Of a stretch of DNA of 64,000 nt, positions 43,469 to 55,290 are shown in pieces. Both the position numbers and the translations under genes were made by a program. How positions within the stretch are numbered: the stretch's first letter is position 1; the number at the start of each line of letters is the position of its first letter. Below the pieces are notes generated by a model. That model did no database searches. It had not been told where the DNA came from and saw nothing but the letters and a program-made list of their open reading frames with translations. This stretch comes from Conus ventricosus (Eukaryota > Mollusca > Gastropoda > Neogastropoda > Conidae), in NCBI GenBank assembly GCA_018398815.1, contig CM031607.1, forward strand, positions 84,031,268 through 84,095,267, read 5' to 3'.

Positions 43469-43986
43469 GTAACTCAGTGACCAAGGCATCCTCAGAAGGC
43501 ACAGTGTTGGAGCCCTACTCGGATGCGGACTCGGTCTTCACGGACCACAGCTCACGCTCGGAGTCCCCAGCCTCGGAGCCGGTGTGGAGCCACGTCCTGC
43601 AGGCCCAGTCCAGGGACATCATCAACAGCGACACGCTGGCCGAGGTGGCCTCCCCTCACATACAGCATCATCAGCACCATCCCCAGCATCCCCACCCCCA
43701 TCATCGCCATCGACGACATCACCATCATCATCAGCACCGGCGACAGGTTTCCGACCTGTCCCATTCCGAATTTGTCCGGAGCCTGGAGGCTGGAGAGAAA
43801 CAAGAAGGGGAGGAGGGAGGGAGGGAGGACTACAGGGTCAAGGAGCAAGGGTCAGGGGAGGAGGTGGACAGAGAGGAGGAAGAGGAGGAGGAAGAGGAGG
43901 ATCAGCAGCAGGGGCTGGTGACAGATGAGTCGGAGACGGAGGTGCAGTGTTACATGATGGAGCAGCAGTACGAGGGGTGCTCCTAG
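43469..43986 (+). CDS. RhoGAP gene terminal coding exon 8
   Basis: Acceptor ATGCATGTGTCAG. The first two bases complete the Gly codon begun in exon 7. Encodes NSVTKASSEGTVLEPYSDAD, SVFTDHSSRSESPASEPVWS, VLQAQSRDIINSDTLAEVAS, a His/Pro-rich block, VSDLSHSEFVRSLEAG, an acidic Glu run, DESETEVQCYMMEQQY and stop TAG at 43984-43986. No frame disturbance over 515 bases. Probably a disordered regulatory tail; Ser/Asp clusters could be phosphorylation sites (inference). Confidence 0.85.
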
Positions 43987-44393
43987 CGTACCCACCCCCT
44001 TCCTCCCCTCTCCCAGCCTCCTCCTCTCCTCCCCATGTCTCTCAGCATCCTGTGGGTCCTTGTGTTCACAGCAGCTGCCCAGGGAGCCGGGGCATGCTCG
44101 GTGGTGGCGCCACCTATCCCAGGGAGCACCGGCAGGCTGCGGTCTGCGGCACCACCATCCTCCTGTCTCTGGCTGTCTTGTTCTCTTCACTCCTCTCCCG
44201 CCTGTCTGGGACAGTGCTTGGCTGCCGTCTGTCTGTCTGTCTGTCTGGTGTGCCGCAAGACTTAGAGTGTGTTCGTCTCTCTAGCCTGGCTCAAAGTGGT
44301 TGGTCTTCTCTGCATTTGTGTTTCTGTGTGTGGGAGTCTTGCGTGCTTGTGGGTGTCTTATGGGGAGAAGTTTGTGGGTGTTTTTCTTCTTTC

Positions 44394-44424
<31 letters not shown>

Positions 44425-44990
44425 TGTCCTTCCTCAAAATTTTTGAGGATGTCTCACTCCTCCTGAAGGAAATCCATGTCATTTTCTTTGTAAGAAGGGT
44501 ATATTGAACTTTGTTTTTGTTTTTTTAAAAACAAGTGTTCCAAATCACCACTTTTAATTAAAAGGTTTGTAACTGTGGTTTTTTTAAAAACTGTTTGCAC
44601 ATCGTTGTCCAAATATTTACTCTTTTCTGTGATTTCATTGTTGTTTGTTTTTCATTTTTTTACCTGAATAATAGATTTGTTGATAACTTGTAGTCAGACG
44701 CTTTTAGTTGATACAAAATGCATGATTGTGTGTGTATGTTGTTGGGTTTTTTTTTTTTCTTTCTTGTTTTTTTTTGGTGGGGGGGGGGGGGGGGGGGGGC
44801 GGATAGGGATTGTTTCTTTGGGTTTTTTTGTGTGGGTTTTCTTCCTGTCACACATGAAATGATGGTGTGGATGTCTTTTCATGCATATCAGGTCATGCAA
44901 TATGCTTCAACTTGTTTGCTGCATACCCCTCCCCAAGTCTCCTTAAATCAGCTCTTCTAGGGCATTCAGAAGAACCCAGTGCTGGTTGAA
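43987..44990 (+). other. Probable 3' UTR and flank of the RhoGAP gene
   Basis: Follows the TAG stop. Starts with a C/T-rich stretch, then T-rich runs and a G-run at 44777-44800. AATTAAA near 44557 is a possible weak polyadenylation signal. The transcript end cannot be fixed. Confidence 0.4.
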
Positions 44991-44994
44991 AGTT

Positions 44995-45420
44995 AGAGGG
45001 CAAAGACTTCAAGCTCCCTTCTTTCAGAGTACTCTGACAACCTCCACTGACATGGAAGCTTCATCCTGCAAGGATTGAAGAACTCAGCCTTTGACAGGAG
45101 AATGGAATCTGTGTCCTGCAAGGATTGAAGGACTGGGTCTTTGAAGGAAGAATGGAATCTTTGTCCTGCAAGGATTGAAGAACTCAGTCTTTGACAGGAG
45201 AATGGAATCTTTGTCCTGCAAGGATTGAAGGACTGGGTCTTTGAAGGGAGATGGTATCTTTGTCCTGCAAGGATTGAAGAACTGGGTCTTTGAAGGGAGA
45301 ATGGAACCTTTGTCCTGCAAGGATTGAAGGACTGGGTCTTTGAAGGGAGAATGGAGTCTTTGTCCTGCAAGGCTTGAAGGACTGGGTCTTTGAAGGAAGA
45401 ATGGAATCTTTTTGGGATGT
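44995..45420 (-). repeat. 50-bp minisatellite, about 8 units
   Basis: Unit TCCTGCAAGGATTGAAGGAC, TGGGTCTTTGAAGGGAGAAT, GGAATCTTTG. Two variant classes alternate (GAAGAACTCAGTCTTTGACA and GAAGGACTGGGTCTTTGAAG). Confidence 0.93.
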
Positions 45421-45479
45421 AGATTCGGCAGAAAGAAAAGGTATTCCAGAGAAGAAGAAAAAAAATTGTGAATGGAGAT

Positions 45480-45725
45480 GGTCTTTGTCCCTAAACAGGG
45501 GTCCAGGGGGACACACTATGATTCGGATGACACAAGCCATCAAAGACGCTCTTTGTCCCTAAACAGAGGGTACAGGGGGACACACTATAATTCAGATGAC
45601 AGGCCGTCAGGGACATTCGTTGTCCATGAACAGAGGTCCAGGGGGACACACTATAGTTCAAATAACAAAGGCCATCAGGGACACTGTCCATAAACACAGG
45701 GCCCAGAGGGACACACTATAACTCA
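45480..45725 (+). repeat. Imperfect minisatellite of about 60 bp, 4 units
   Basis: Units contain TTGTCC, AAACAGAGG, CAGGGGGACACACTAT and TTCAGATGACAAAGGCCATC with variation. Abuts the end of the previous array. Confidence 0.85.
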
Positions 45726-46242
45726 GAGCTGGAGTGGTAGTTTTCAGATGTAGACAGAATGTCTTATCACATTCACACCCCATCATCACCAAGTCAGTGA
45801 AATCATTTCCCATCAAAACTGAATTGCTAACAAAATTATGCAGCAGTAAACCTGGCAAATGCTATGTATACGAGTACACATTCCTCCCTTCCCTACTGTG
45901 CTAATCCAACTCTGTGTCCAACCGACCCAACATGTTGCTCCATGCATGGCATAGAGGAAAGTCAAAACGTTCAGGGTGCCACCTTTTTTTTAGGCTCAAG
46001 CCAGAGAAATACGGCATGTAGAAAACCCTTGTCTTTTAAAAGAAAGAAACCAGCGCTACATCTCATTTTTGATCACATGCACTGCTTGGTCACAGATTTA
46101 CCACAGTGGTTGGTTGGTTCGGAGGGTGTGGGGGTTTTGTTTTTTCTTGGTTCGTAGTCACGTGCAGATCCTGTGTGCCCTCGTGGTTCGGTGAAAGATC
46201 TGTCTTCTGACCTGACCCAACCTGGATCTTTCCTGTGTGTCA

Positions 46243-46277
<35 letters not shown>

Positions 46278-46348
46278 GTGGAAATGGTCATGTCAGCATG
46301 TATCCACAAAGTGGCAATTTCCTTGAAATCTGTTAAGTAGACTTTCAG
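45726..46348. other. Spacer with poly(G)
   Basis: A G-run at 46244-46276; otherwise nothing recognised. Confidence 0.4.
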
Positions 46349-46445
46349 TTCAGTTCAGTGGTTTATTTAATGTCTTTTCATCGCCAGATGATATTAGACA
46401 CTTAAAAAAGAAAGAAAAAAAAAAGAAAAGAAAAAAGAAAAAGAC
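46349..46445 (+). mobile_element. Retroposon 3' end with A-rich tail
   Basis: TTCAGTTCAGTGGTTTATTT, AATGTCTTTTCATCGCCAGA, TGATATTAGACACTTA, then an A-rich tail of about 50 bases. Matches the inverted copy at 3697 closely and the copy at 3203 more weakly. Confidence 0.65.
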
Positions 46446-46559
46446 AAATAAAAAACACCCTCCACACTTAACTTATCATCCACATTAGACTTTCAGTTGC
46501 TACTCTTTCATTCACCCATCTCTCTTTTATGCAACCCTGACGTCTCATTTCCCATCTTA

Positions 46560-46580
46560 TTCTCTCTCTCTCTGTCTCTC

Positions 46581-46626
<46 letters not shown>

Positions 46627-46652
46627 TCTCTGTCTCTCTCTCTGTCTCTCTC

Positions 46653-46719
<67 letters not shown>
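46560..46719. repeat. (CT)n microsatellite with GT interruptions
   Basis: CTCTCTGTCTCT-type run of 160 bp. Confidence 0.96.
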
Positions 46720-46721
<2 letters not shown>

Positions 46722-48819
46722 AATGTGTAACTCAGTTAAGACCAGGGTTTCATCTCTGTTTAAAACCAAAAATTGTTGTTATCATGACACAATCCAAAGG
46801 AGAGTACTAAATCAAAATACCGTACATATCAAATTAAGCCAAAGTTGTTAAGTAAGGCAAAGCATAAGCTGTCAAAAGACAGGAAGGGAAAAGAAAAATG
46901 AAGTATGTTTACTGTTGACCAAAAATGGGACTAGTGTGAACAGCTTGCGAGTCCTGAACACTTTCTTTTGTGTGATAAAGGGTGGGGGGATAAACAAACA
47001 AACAACATTTCACTTGAAAAGCAATGTTCAACCTATTGGCTGAAATTCCTGTAACAGCTGAAGTAGATAAGTATGAAAAATCATCAAAGCTCTACTTGAA
47101 AATTAAAAAAAGAAAAGTAGAGAAAACTAAAATTGAAATGCTTTATATTTTGATAACTAAAGGTGGAAAGAAAGGATAGTTGGGGAAAAAAGTGTATGAG
47201 GCAACTTGAGCATCATGAAGTCCACCTTACGGCATTGGATAACAAAAGTTAATCATCATCATGGATCATGTACATTTTGCCAAAATAAAATTTTCATGGT
47301 ACAGATGACAGTTGTGATGAAATAGATGACAACTGTTTTACCAGCTTTAAACAGGAAGTCAGTCTGCCAGTTTTGATAGCTTTGATCGTACAATGCACCT
47401 CAATGCTTTCTGAGAGAATATGGCACTTGGAGAGAAGAAATTATCTTCCATCACAAACTTTTAACAACTTCTGTCAAAGATGATGATAAGTGGTCATTTG
47501 ATATCGTTGAGCGTTTGTAAAATGTGTTTGGGTTGATTTCAGGTCAAGTTCTAGAGAGAACAGTACATTACCTCCCTTTGTTTCTCATGTGGAATGCATT
47601 ATCAAAAGAGGAGCTGGAAAAAGAGCATGAACAATGCAGACATTTTGTGATATTACTTACCCAGCCATTCATACACCTTAGAACCATATGCAGTACACTT
47701 TAGCAGCTGGTGTGGTGGACAGAACTACAAAAGCCATGACCTGACTTCAGATAGTCCTTCATTCCACTTCAAGATCAACTGGCATGAGTTTGATTCAGCA
47801 AGAATGGAGAGCTTCTCTGACCAGTTAGATGTCATCTGCAGCCATTAGTATTTCAGATTTGGTCAGTAGCAGTTGGTCACGATTTGGTTTACCTGTAAAG
47901 ACAATGTCAGTCCCTTCAGGTTTAAGTTATTGTACTGGAATCAAAAGAATAATGTTGCTAGTTTTAGTCCACTTCCTAATCTTTTTTTTCTGCCATAGTT
48001 TAACCATTGAAGTATAATAATGTATTTATTTATAAAGATTCGTGAACGAAACAAATTCTGGCAAGTTGTCCTGGGTTACTGTTCTGTGAATTCATGAATG
48101 AATATTTGCATTAATGAATGAATAAATAAGTAAATTAATAGATAGATGAATTGCTTCATAAGAGGCACAGAATTACTTAGTGTTGTAAAAAAAAACTTTT
48201 CAGGTTTCATCAAATGTCTGACAAGATCTGGGCGTACAGCCCTGGGTGATTTGGCTCGATGCTTTTCTCTCTTCTGATTTTTTTGTTTTTGTTTTTTTAA
48301 TCTCAAAGAAAACAAAAAGACAAAGGTGAGGAAGAGGAGACATTAACCCTGCAGTGATTGCGCATATAATTATGCAAGATCCACTGAATTCTCTCAAAAT
48401 GAGGAAAACTACTTGTTGTTTGATTTGTGTGTGTGCATGTGCGTGTGTGTGTGTGTGTGCATGACAAGACATTGGACCTCCTGGAAAATCTCCTCCACCC
48501 TGGTATTAAACGTCTGTTTACAGTTATTTCTAAGGAATGTATGTCTGTGTATGTGAGAGACAAACAGGTCTGACTGAAACAGAATGATAAATGAAGTAAA
48601 ATTTGAAGACTTGATAAACATTATAGTGATCCAGATAAAGGGCTAGTGCATATGGCACATGCCGTTCCATGCCTTCTTCAGTGAATCCTTTGTGTCTGTC
48701 GCTCTCTTGAGTACAAATCCAACTGGCTAATACAGTGTTTTCTCTCTGGTTTTTCATGTTTATTTGTGCAATGTGATTTTGAAATCCCTGTATCTTTGTT
48801 TTCAGCCCTCTCTGCAATG

Positions 48820-48860
<41 letters not shown>

Positions 48861-49180
48861 CCTGTATCTTTCTTTTCAGTCCTCTCTGTGGGATTTTGTT
48901 ATTGCACCTTCATTGCGTTGCGTCACGGGACTTTTGCTTTGTTTTGTGTTGTTTTCTGACATTGCACCCTTGGTGCTCATCTCGGCGTCCTCCACACACA
49001 CACAGCCATGTCAAGGCATGGTCTGCTGCTGTCCAAGCGTCGGTGTCAGCAGGCCAGAGGGACATGTCTGCATCAGGCTGCCAGTAGCCCGTTATTCTGT
49101 TGTGTTACTCAGATGGTTAGTGTAGCGTTTGTTAACCAGTGGCTGAAATAGTCGTGAAAAAGCTCCAAATACTGAGCCTC

Positions 49181-49243
<63 letters not shown>

Positions 49244-50380
49244 AGCTTCTTTTTTTTTTTTTTTTTAAAGAAGATTGCTGTCGTCTGGCTTTAGAACCAA
49301 GACATGATGTCATGGTTCCTGACTTTCTGCCTCAGTGTATCAGGGCTCAAAGTTTTTTTGCAGTTTATTATGCATTTTTGTTATGTGATTGAAGTCTCAT
49401 TCTTGATCCTGGCCAGGTTTTGGTACTACTGTCTCTATGCCGTTTCCTCCAACTCTTGTGTACATTATGACCTTTTATGTAGACTCTATTCATTTGTCAA
49501 CCGCTTTGAAATGTATGTGTGTGTGTGTGTTTATACAGTGACAGAATGAAATGCACTTTTTTTTTTTTTTTTTTTGACAGATGACATTTGTGTGATTTCA
49601 CCACTAGATAAGATGTTTACAAAGTGTGCCAGCAAAAACTGTGTTCCCATGTACATTTGGTGCAAAAAAAGAAAAAAAAAAAAAAAAACGATGTCGTTGC
49701 AATCTCTCACTTCTGTTGTACTTGTGCGTATACTTTCTCTAAATGATTTCACTTACACTATCACGAAAGTGCATGCACTTGCCTATGCATTGCACCCCCC
49801 CGAACAGATGCAGTTCAGATCGTCCTATTGTCGCTGTGTTCCTACAGATGTCTTGGTTGAGTGAGGAAGCCAAGCCCCTACCCAGAAAGGAGCCGTAGGC
49901 CGGCGTTTGAACATGAACATGGTGCGCATTAGTGCCAACAGAAGTCACTAACTGTCCATAGTCTAACTGTAGTGTTGCACACATCACCTGTTGACATGTG
50001 TTCAGGGTTGAATGATGATTGTTTCTTCCCCAGTACCACAGAAGAGAGAGAGGGGAGAATGCCAGCAGTGAAGAGTATGAATCTGGCTGTCTGGTTTGAG
50101 TGTAAAACGTTGGCTGGCAGTGACGTTGGCACTGTGGGAAAGGGAGAATGTGAGAGGTGAACTTGGAGAATGGGAGGGTGGAGAATCGACTGTGCAGAAC
50201 AGAGAGCGTGAGGAGTGAGGTCTGGACAAGACTGTGTGAACTGTGAGAAATGGGGGATATAGCTAGTAGCATGAAAAATGGAGGGTACCAAGAATAAATG
50301 TGAGGCTGTGTTGAATGATCTGAGAAAAAAATAGGGAATATGCAGTATAAACTGTGAGAATAGGACAGTGCAGTACCAAT
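46720..50380. other. AT-rich DNA without recognised genes
   Basis: Features: a T-run at 48823-48855, a C-run of about 60 at 49183-49243, a T-run at 49557-49576 and an A-run at 49670-49688. ORFs up to 219 codons (minus, 49739-50398) have no domain and no splice support. The T- and C-runs may be retroposon tails or collapsed homopolymers. Confidence 0.35.
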
Positions 50381-50402
50381 TGTGAGAGATTGGGGCAAGG
50401 TA

Positions 50403-50431
50403 AGATAGTAAGATAATGTTGCTTATAGCCC
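50403..50431 (-). mobile_element. 29-bp retroposon tail with 13-bp target-site duplication
   Basis: On the minus strand GGGCTATAAGCAACATTATC, TTAC. Flanked by TTGGGGCAAGGTA at 50390-50402 and 50432-50444. Third copy of the tail seen at 29134 and 42886. Confidence 0.72.
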
Positions 50432-50889
50432 TTGGGGCAAGGTATGAATGGGGAGAATCAGACATAATAATTATAATCAGTATAGTTTGAACAGTGAGAT
50501 TGGACTACATCACATTGTGTGTGAGAACTGTACAAAATAGCATGGCCTGTGAGAATGGGACAGTGTGATAGGCTATGTGAGAACGGGACAATAATTATAC
50601 AGTGCACATGCCAGTAATGTTAAGCACCTTGCCGAGGCAAATGAATCCAATCCAAAAGACCTGGTGGTCTGGTGACACCAGTTAGTACAAGTCAACAGAA
50701 GTGGTGGTCTGGTAAAACCGATCAGTACAAGTCAAATGCCTTGAAAGCACGTCTGCTCAAATGGACATTGAATTAGAATGCAAAGCTGGTGGCCAATATT
50801 TATCGAAGTAATCTGTTATCTGAAGGAGTTAAGTACTGGTAATGACTGGTAAATGTGAACACCACCACCACCACCACCACACCCCTCAG

Positions 50890-52200
50890 ACGTGCGTTCA
50901 GGAAAACATGAGGAATGTATTATGAGAAACTACAGGTGTGTATTCTGAGAAACATGAGGAATGTATTATAAGAAATGACAGGTTTATATTCTGGGAAATA
51001 TGAGGAATGTATTGTGAGAAATGACAGGCATGTATTCTGGGAAACACGAGGAATGTATGTGAGAAATGACAGGCATGTATTCTGGGAAATATGAGGAATG
51101 TATTGTGAGAAATGACAGGCTTGTATTCTGGGAAATATGAGGAATGTGTTGTGAGACATGACAGGTGTGTATTCTTGGAAATATTAGAAATGTATCATGA
51201 GAAATGACAGGTGTGTATTCTGGGAAATGTGAGGAATGTATTGTGAGACATGACAGGTGTGTATTCTGGGAAATATGAGAAATGTATCATGAGAAATGAC
51301 AGGCTTGTATTCTGTGAAATGTGAGGAATGTGTTGTGAAAAATGACAGACGTTCTGGGAAATGTATTTTTGAGAAGTGAGAGGAAGGAGTGTATTGAAGA
51401 AAATGTGAGGAATATGATTTTTATGGAAAATGACAATAATGTACTGTGAGAAACAGAAAGAAAGTTTTATAAGGAAATAAGAAGATTATATTTTGTGAAA
51501 AGTGAGAGCAGTGTCTTGAGAGAAATGAGAGGAATGTACTTTGAGAGATGAGAAGAGTTTATTGTGAGAAATGAGAGGAGTGTGTTACAGGAAATGAAAG
51601 GAATACACTTACAAAAATGAGAGCAGTGTGTTGTGAGAAATGAGAAGAATGTAGTTTGACAAATTGAAAAGGATATAGGGTGAGCAACGAGAGGAATGTG
51701 GTTAATGAGAGGATTATTTTTATCTGAAAAATGATGGAGAGTGCATGGTGAGAAATGACAGGACTGTGTTGTTACAATTCAGAAGAATATACTGTGAGAA
51801 ATGAGCGGAGTGTATTGTGAGAAATGAGAGGAATGTACATTGAAAAATGAGAGGAGTGTATTATAAGAAACGAGAGGAATATACATTGAGAAATGAGAGG
51901 AATGCCTTTTGAGAAATGAGAGGAATGTATGTTGAGAAATGAGAGATTGTATTGTAAAAAAAAACCGGTAGGACTGTACATAGAGCAATGAGAAGAGGGT
52001 ATTGTGGGAAATGTGAGGAATACATGCTGAGAAGTGAGAGGAATGTGGTGTAGAAAAAAAAGAGGACTAAAATAAAGGGAGGAATGTATTGTCAGCTGAG
52101 AGGAATATATTGTCAGATGAGAGGAATGTATTGTCAGCTGAGAGGAATATATTGTCAGATGAGAGGAATGTATTGTCAGATGAGAGGAATGCTCTGAGAG
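50890..52200 (+). repeat. Degenerate GAGAAATGAGAGGAATGTAT minisatellite
   Basis: Left part (50900-51350): a 45-bp unit with GAGGAATGTATTGTGAGAAA, TGACAGGTGTGTATTCTGGG, AAATAT. Middle part decays into 20-23-bp units. Right part (52085-52195): 24-bp units ATTGTCAGATGAGAGGAATG. Three sub-families of one ancestral repeat. Confidence 0.88.
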
Positions 52201-52414
52201 AAGTGAAAACTAGTGTATTGCAAGAATTGGGAGGAACACACTTTGAGAAACAAGATGAAACTTCTGTGAGAAGGGAGAGGAAGGTAGTTTGAGAACTGAG
52301 AGAAGGGCACTATGTCAAATGAGGAATGATGAAAAATTGTGAGGATGTTTAGTGTGGCAGTCGTTCATCAGAAACTGTCCATTGTGCTGTCATTAATCCT
52401 TTATGTGTGGGTGC

Positions 52415-52479
<65 letters not shown>

Positions 52480-52508
52480 TGCTGAGTGTGGTTGTAGTGG
52501 TTTGTGTA

Positions 52509-52543
<35 letters not shown>

Positions 52544-53930
52544 TTGTCGCTGTGATGCCAATGTGTGTGTGTGGTCGTCGCTGTGATGCCAATGTGTGTG
52601 TGTGGTTGTCGCTGTGATACCAGTGTGTGTGTGTGGTCGTCACTGTGATACCAATGTGTGTGTGTGGTTGTCGCTGTGATGCCAATGTGTGTGTGTGTGT
52701 GGTCGTCGCTGTGATGCCAATGTGTGTGTGTGTGGTCGTCGCTGTGATGCCAATGTGTGTGTGTGGTCGTCGCTGTGATACCAATGTGTGTGTGTGTGGT
52801 CGTCGCTGTGATGCCAATGTGTGTGTGTGTGTGGTCGTCGCTGTGATACCAATGTGTGTGTGTGGTCGTTGCTGTGATGCCAATGTGTGTGTGTGTGGTC
52901 GTCGCTGTGAGGGCCAATGTGTGTGTGTGTGGCCCGTTGCTGTGATGCCAATGTGTGTGTGTGTGGTCGTCGCTGTGATGCCAATGTGTGTGTGTGTGGT
53001 CGTCGCTGTGATGCCAATGTGTGTGTGTGTGGTCGTCGCTGTGATGCCAATGTGTGTGTGTGTGGTCGTTGCTGTGATGCCAATGTGTGTGTGTGTGGTC
53101 GTTGCTGTGATGCCATTGTGTGTGTGTGTGGTCGTTGCTGTGATGCCATTGTGTGTGTGTGTGTGGTCATCGCTGTGATGCCAATGTGTGTGTGTGTGGT
53201 CATCGCTGTGATTTCCATGACAGAGCGTTCTCCTGGCAGCTCCAGTCCATGCCCACTGCCATCATGTTCTGCCACCCTCCATACCACGGCAGACGTGTCT
53301 CATGTCAAGTGTTGTGTCCATGTCTGTCCTTTTTTTTTTTTTGACATCCATGTGCAATCAGATGAGGTCCACCTGCAGAGGTGAATGCGGGCAGTCTTCT
53401 CCTGCTGGTCAGCACCCTCCTGTGGACAGCGGTGCTGTGGTCACAAGTCTTCACCTGGCTTTCCAGAAAGCTGATGGATGGACATGTTGCTTTGCAGCTA
53501 ACACAACTAAGACGCAAAGGCAGTGAAGGAAAGTTCCCGGACGTGGAACCCTTCTCTGGTACTGCTATTAGTGCTGTAGAAACTAGAAGTACGCCCAGAC
53601 TTCATTAATCATTTTGTTTTAGTATAGCATCGGCTGACCTGCCTTCCACTGAAAACAGTTTATGAAGCAAAAAAAAAATAATGATAATAATTTTATTTAT
53701 TTAAGAAAAAGTGATCCCTGTCTCTCGTGAGGCTCCATGCACCATTACAATATAAAAGCAGAACGTTTAAGAATGAAGAGAAGAAAGGAAGCACATAAGA
53801 TTAAGGCATATAAACTACAATATAAGACCAGCATACATGTGAAAACATAGCATTATACATGCAAATAAACAAAATCATCCCCTACACTCTTTCCCTGCGT
53901 TGTCTCCCCCCTCTCTCCAGCACGCACATG

Positions 53931-53988
<58 letters not shown>

Positions 53989-55002
53989 ATGCATACACAC
54001 ACACACATGCATACACACACACACAACACACACATTATTCAGGATAAGACATAACAGCAGGTTAACAGTGCTCTAGTAGTATGTAATGTCCACCTCCTCT
54101 AAAAAGAATGTACATATTCGTACTGACCTGCGCACTTTTTCATTCTTTTCAGATGCTTTCACGACTTTATCTCTAAACCAGTTTAGACTTTAGCATGTGA
54201 CACGCCCCCTTTTATCTCCGTGATGCAAAGCCCATAGGATATCCCAGCAGAAGACTTGGAGCAGTCCGTTGAAAGGAGTGGTCACAGCAGTGTGGAGAGT
54301 CTCGTGTTCACATCTCCAGGTCACGGCACCTCAGCATGTACTTTGTGATTCCTGTTGTCATTCATCGCTTTTTCGTCTTTTTCGCTTTCCCTTGGGTCAC
54401 CGGGGGAAGAGGGCTCAGAGAATGATGACATCATGAGATTCTGTGTGGAAATGACCCCGCAGGTTTTAGCAGTGCATGTACATGTGTGCGTGTTTGTGTC
54501 TGTATGTCAGCATGTGTCAGTGTGTGTGTGTGCGTGTATGTGTGTGTGTGTGTGTGTCATATGAGCGTGCATTCATGCTCCTCACTCTTCAAATGTTCTG
54601 CCTACATATGTACCAACAAAACTTCCATTTTACAAATAATCCGTTTTTTATGTGCTGTGTATTTTACTTCAGTTAATACTGTGTATTTATCACAACTTAC
54701 AGCATATGTTATGCGATATATCTTATGCATATCCGCTCTGACACCGACAAACACATTCACACAAACATAGGCCCATACAAACAGGCACTCACACACACAC
54801 ACATCAGCAGTTCAGCTATTTTAAGAATGGTGTGTGTAAGTCTTTTATGGTAAAAAGTGCTTTGGTTGGCCAGTTTTGTTAAAACTGAACCGCATGCTCT
54901 CATGCAAACACAAATGCGCTCTTCGTTTTGTTGCCAGTATTGATCTGTATTGCAAAACTAGGAGCTTGAGTCTCAAAACCAAATCAGAGCGATTTTGTGT
55001 TG
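52183..55002 (+). repeat. 2.8-kb tandem duplication, copy 1
   Basis: Contains the CTGTCATTAATCCTTTATGT segment, a GT-based array (52415-53215), ACAGAGCGTTCTCCTGGCAG, a T-run, an ACATGCCACACA microsatellite near 53930-54030, and ends near ACCAAATCAGAGCGATTTTG. It matches 55003-57855 along its whole length. No coding exon recognised inside. Confidence 0.93.
52545..53215 (+). repeat. 31-33-bp GT-based minisatellite, about 21 units
   Basis: Unit GTGTGTGTGTGTGGTCGTCG, CTGTGATGCCAAT. Variants GTTGCTG, GATACC and CCATTG. ORFs on both strands over this array (CVVVAVMPM.. and HTHTLASQRRP..) are artefacts. A second version lies at 55376-56045. Confidence 0.94.
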
Positions 55003-55256
55003 CATGAGAGGAATGCTCTGAAGGATGCACTTATGAGAAACATAGTTGACTTGCAAGAATTGGGAGGAACACACTTTGAGAAACAAGATGAAACTTCTGT
55101 GAAAGGGAGAGAAGGTAGTTTGAGAACTGAGAGAAGGGCACTATGTCAAATGAGGAATGATGAAAAATTGTGAGGATGTTTTAGTGTGGCAGTCGTTCAT
55201 CAGAAACTGTCCATTGTGCTGTCATTAATCCTTTATGTGTGGGGTGCCTCTGTGTG

Positions 55257-55290
<34 letters not shown>

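Larger units (their letters stand above)
27774..43986 (+). other. Atypical RhoGAP-domain protein gene, eight coding exons
   Basis: Exons joined by splice phase give a protein of about 600 residues. The N-terminal half is a RhoGAP-type domain: KFGVPVGAAL and GYLPEPLV (exon 2), the arginine-finger segment VFRRPGNP and VKRLSEGK (exon 3), KFLLKTPGG (exon 4), and LLALLFGTWFRIVF, SRSVAGSMFHTCAEDPAKV and LLIDNFGV (exon 5). The C-terminal half is low-complexity, with SLEDNLNEMRS, then Gly/Asn/His-rich and finally Glu-rich acidic sequence. RhoGAP domains speed GTP hydrolysis by Rho-family GTPases at membranes and the cytoskeleton. Family assignment is from recognised motifs; I cannot name an orthologue. 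Exons 3, 5, 6 and 7 need single-base corrections to stay in frame. Confidence 0.85.

Noticed and set aside
48555..48575. Possible third end of the CAGACCTGTTTAC transposon family (CAAACAGGTCTG)
   Set aside because: Only one end with a mismatch, no partner end and no flanking duplication; chance match is likely.
49739..50465. Minus-strand ORFs of 219 and 178 codons
   Set aside because: They overlap in two frames, have Ser/Leu/His-rich random-like composition, lack domains or splice signals, and one spans a retroposon tail.
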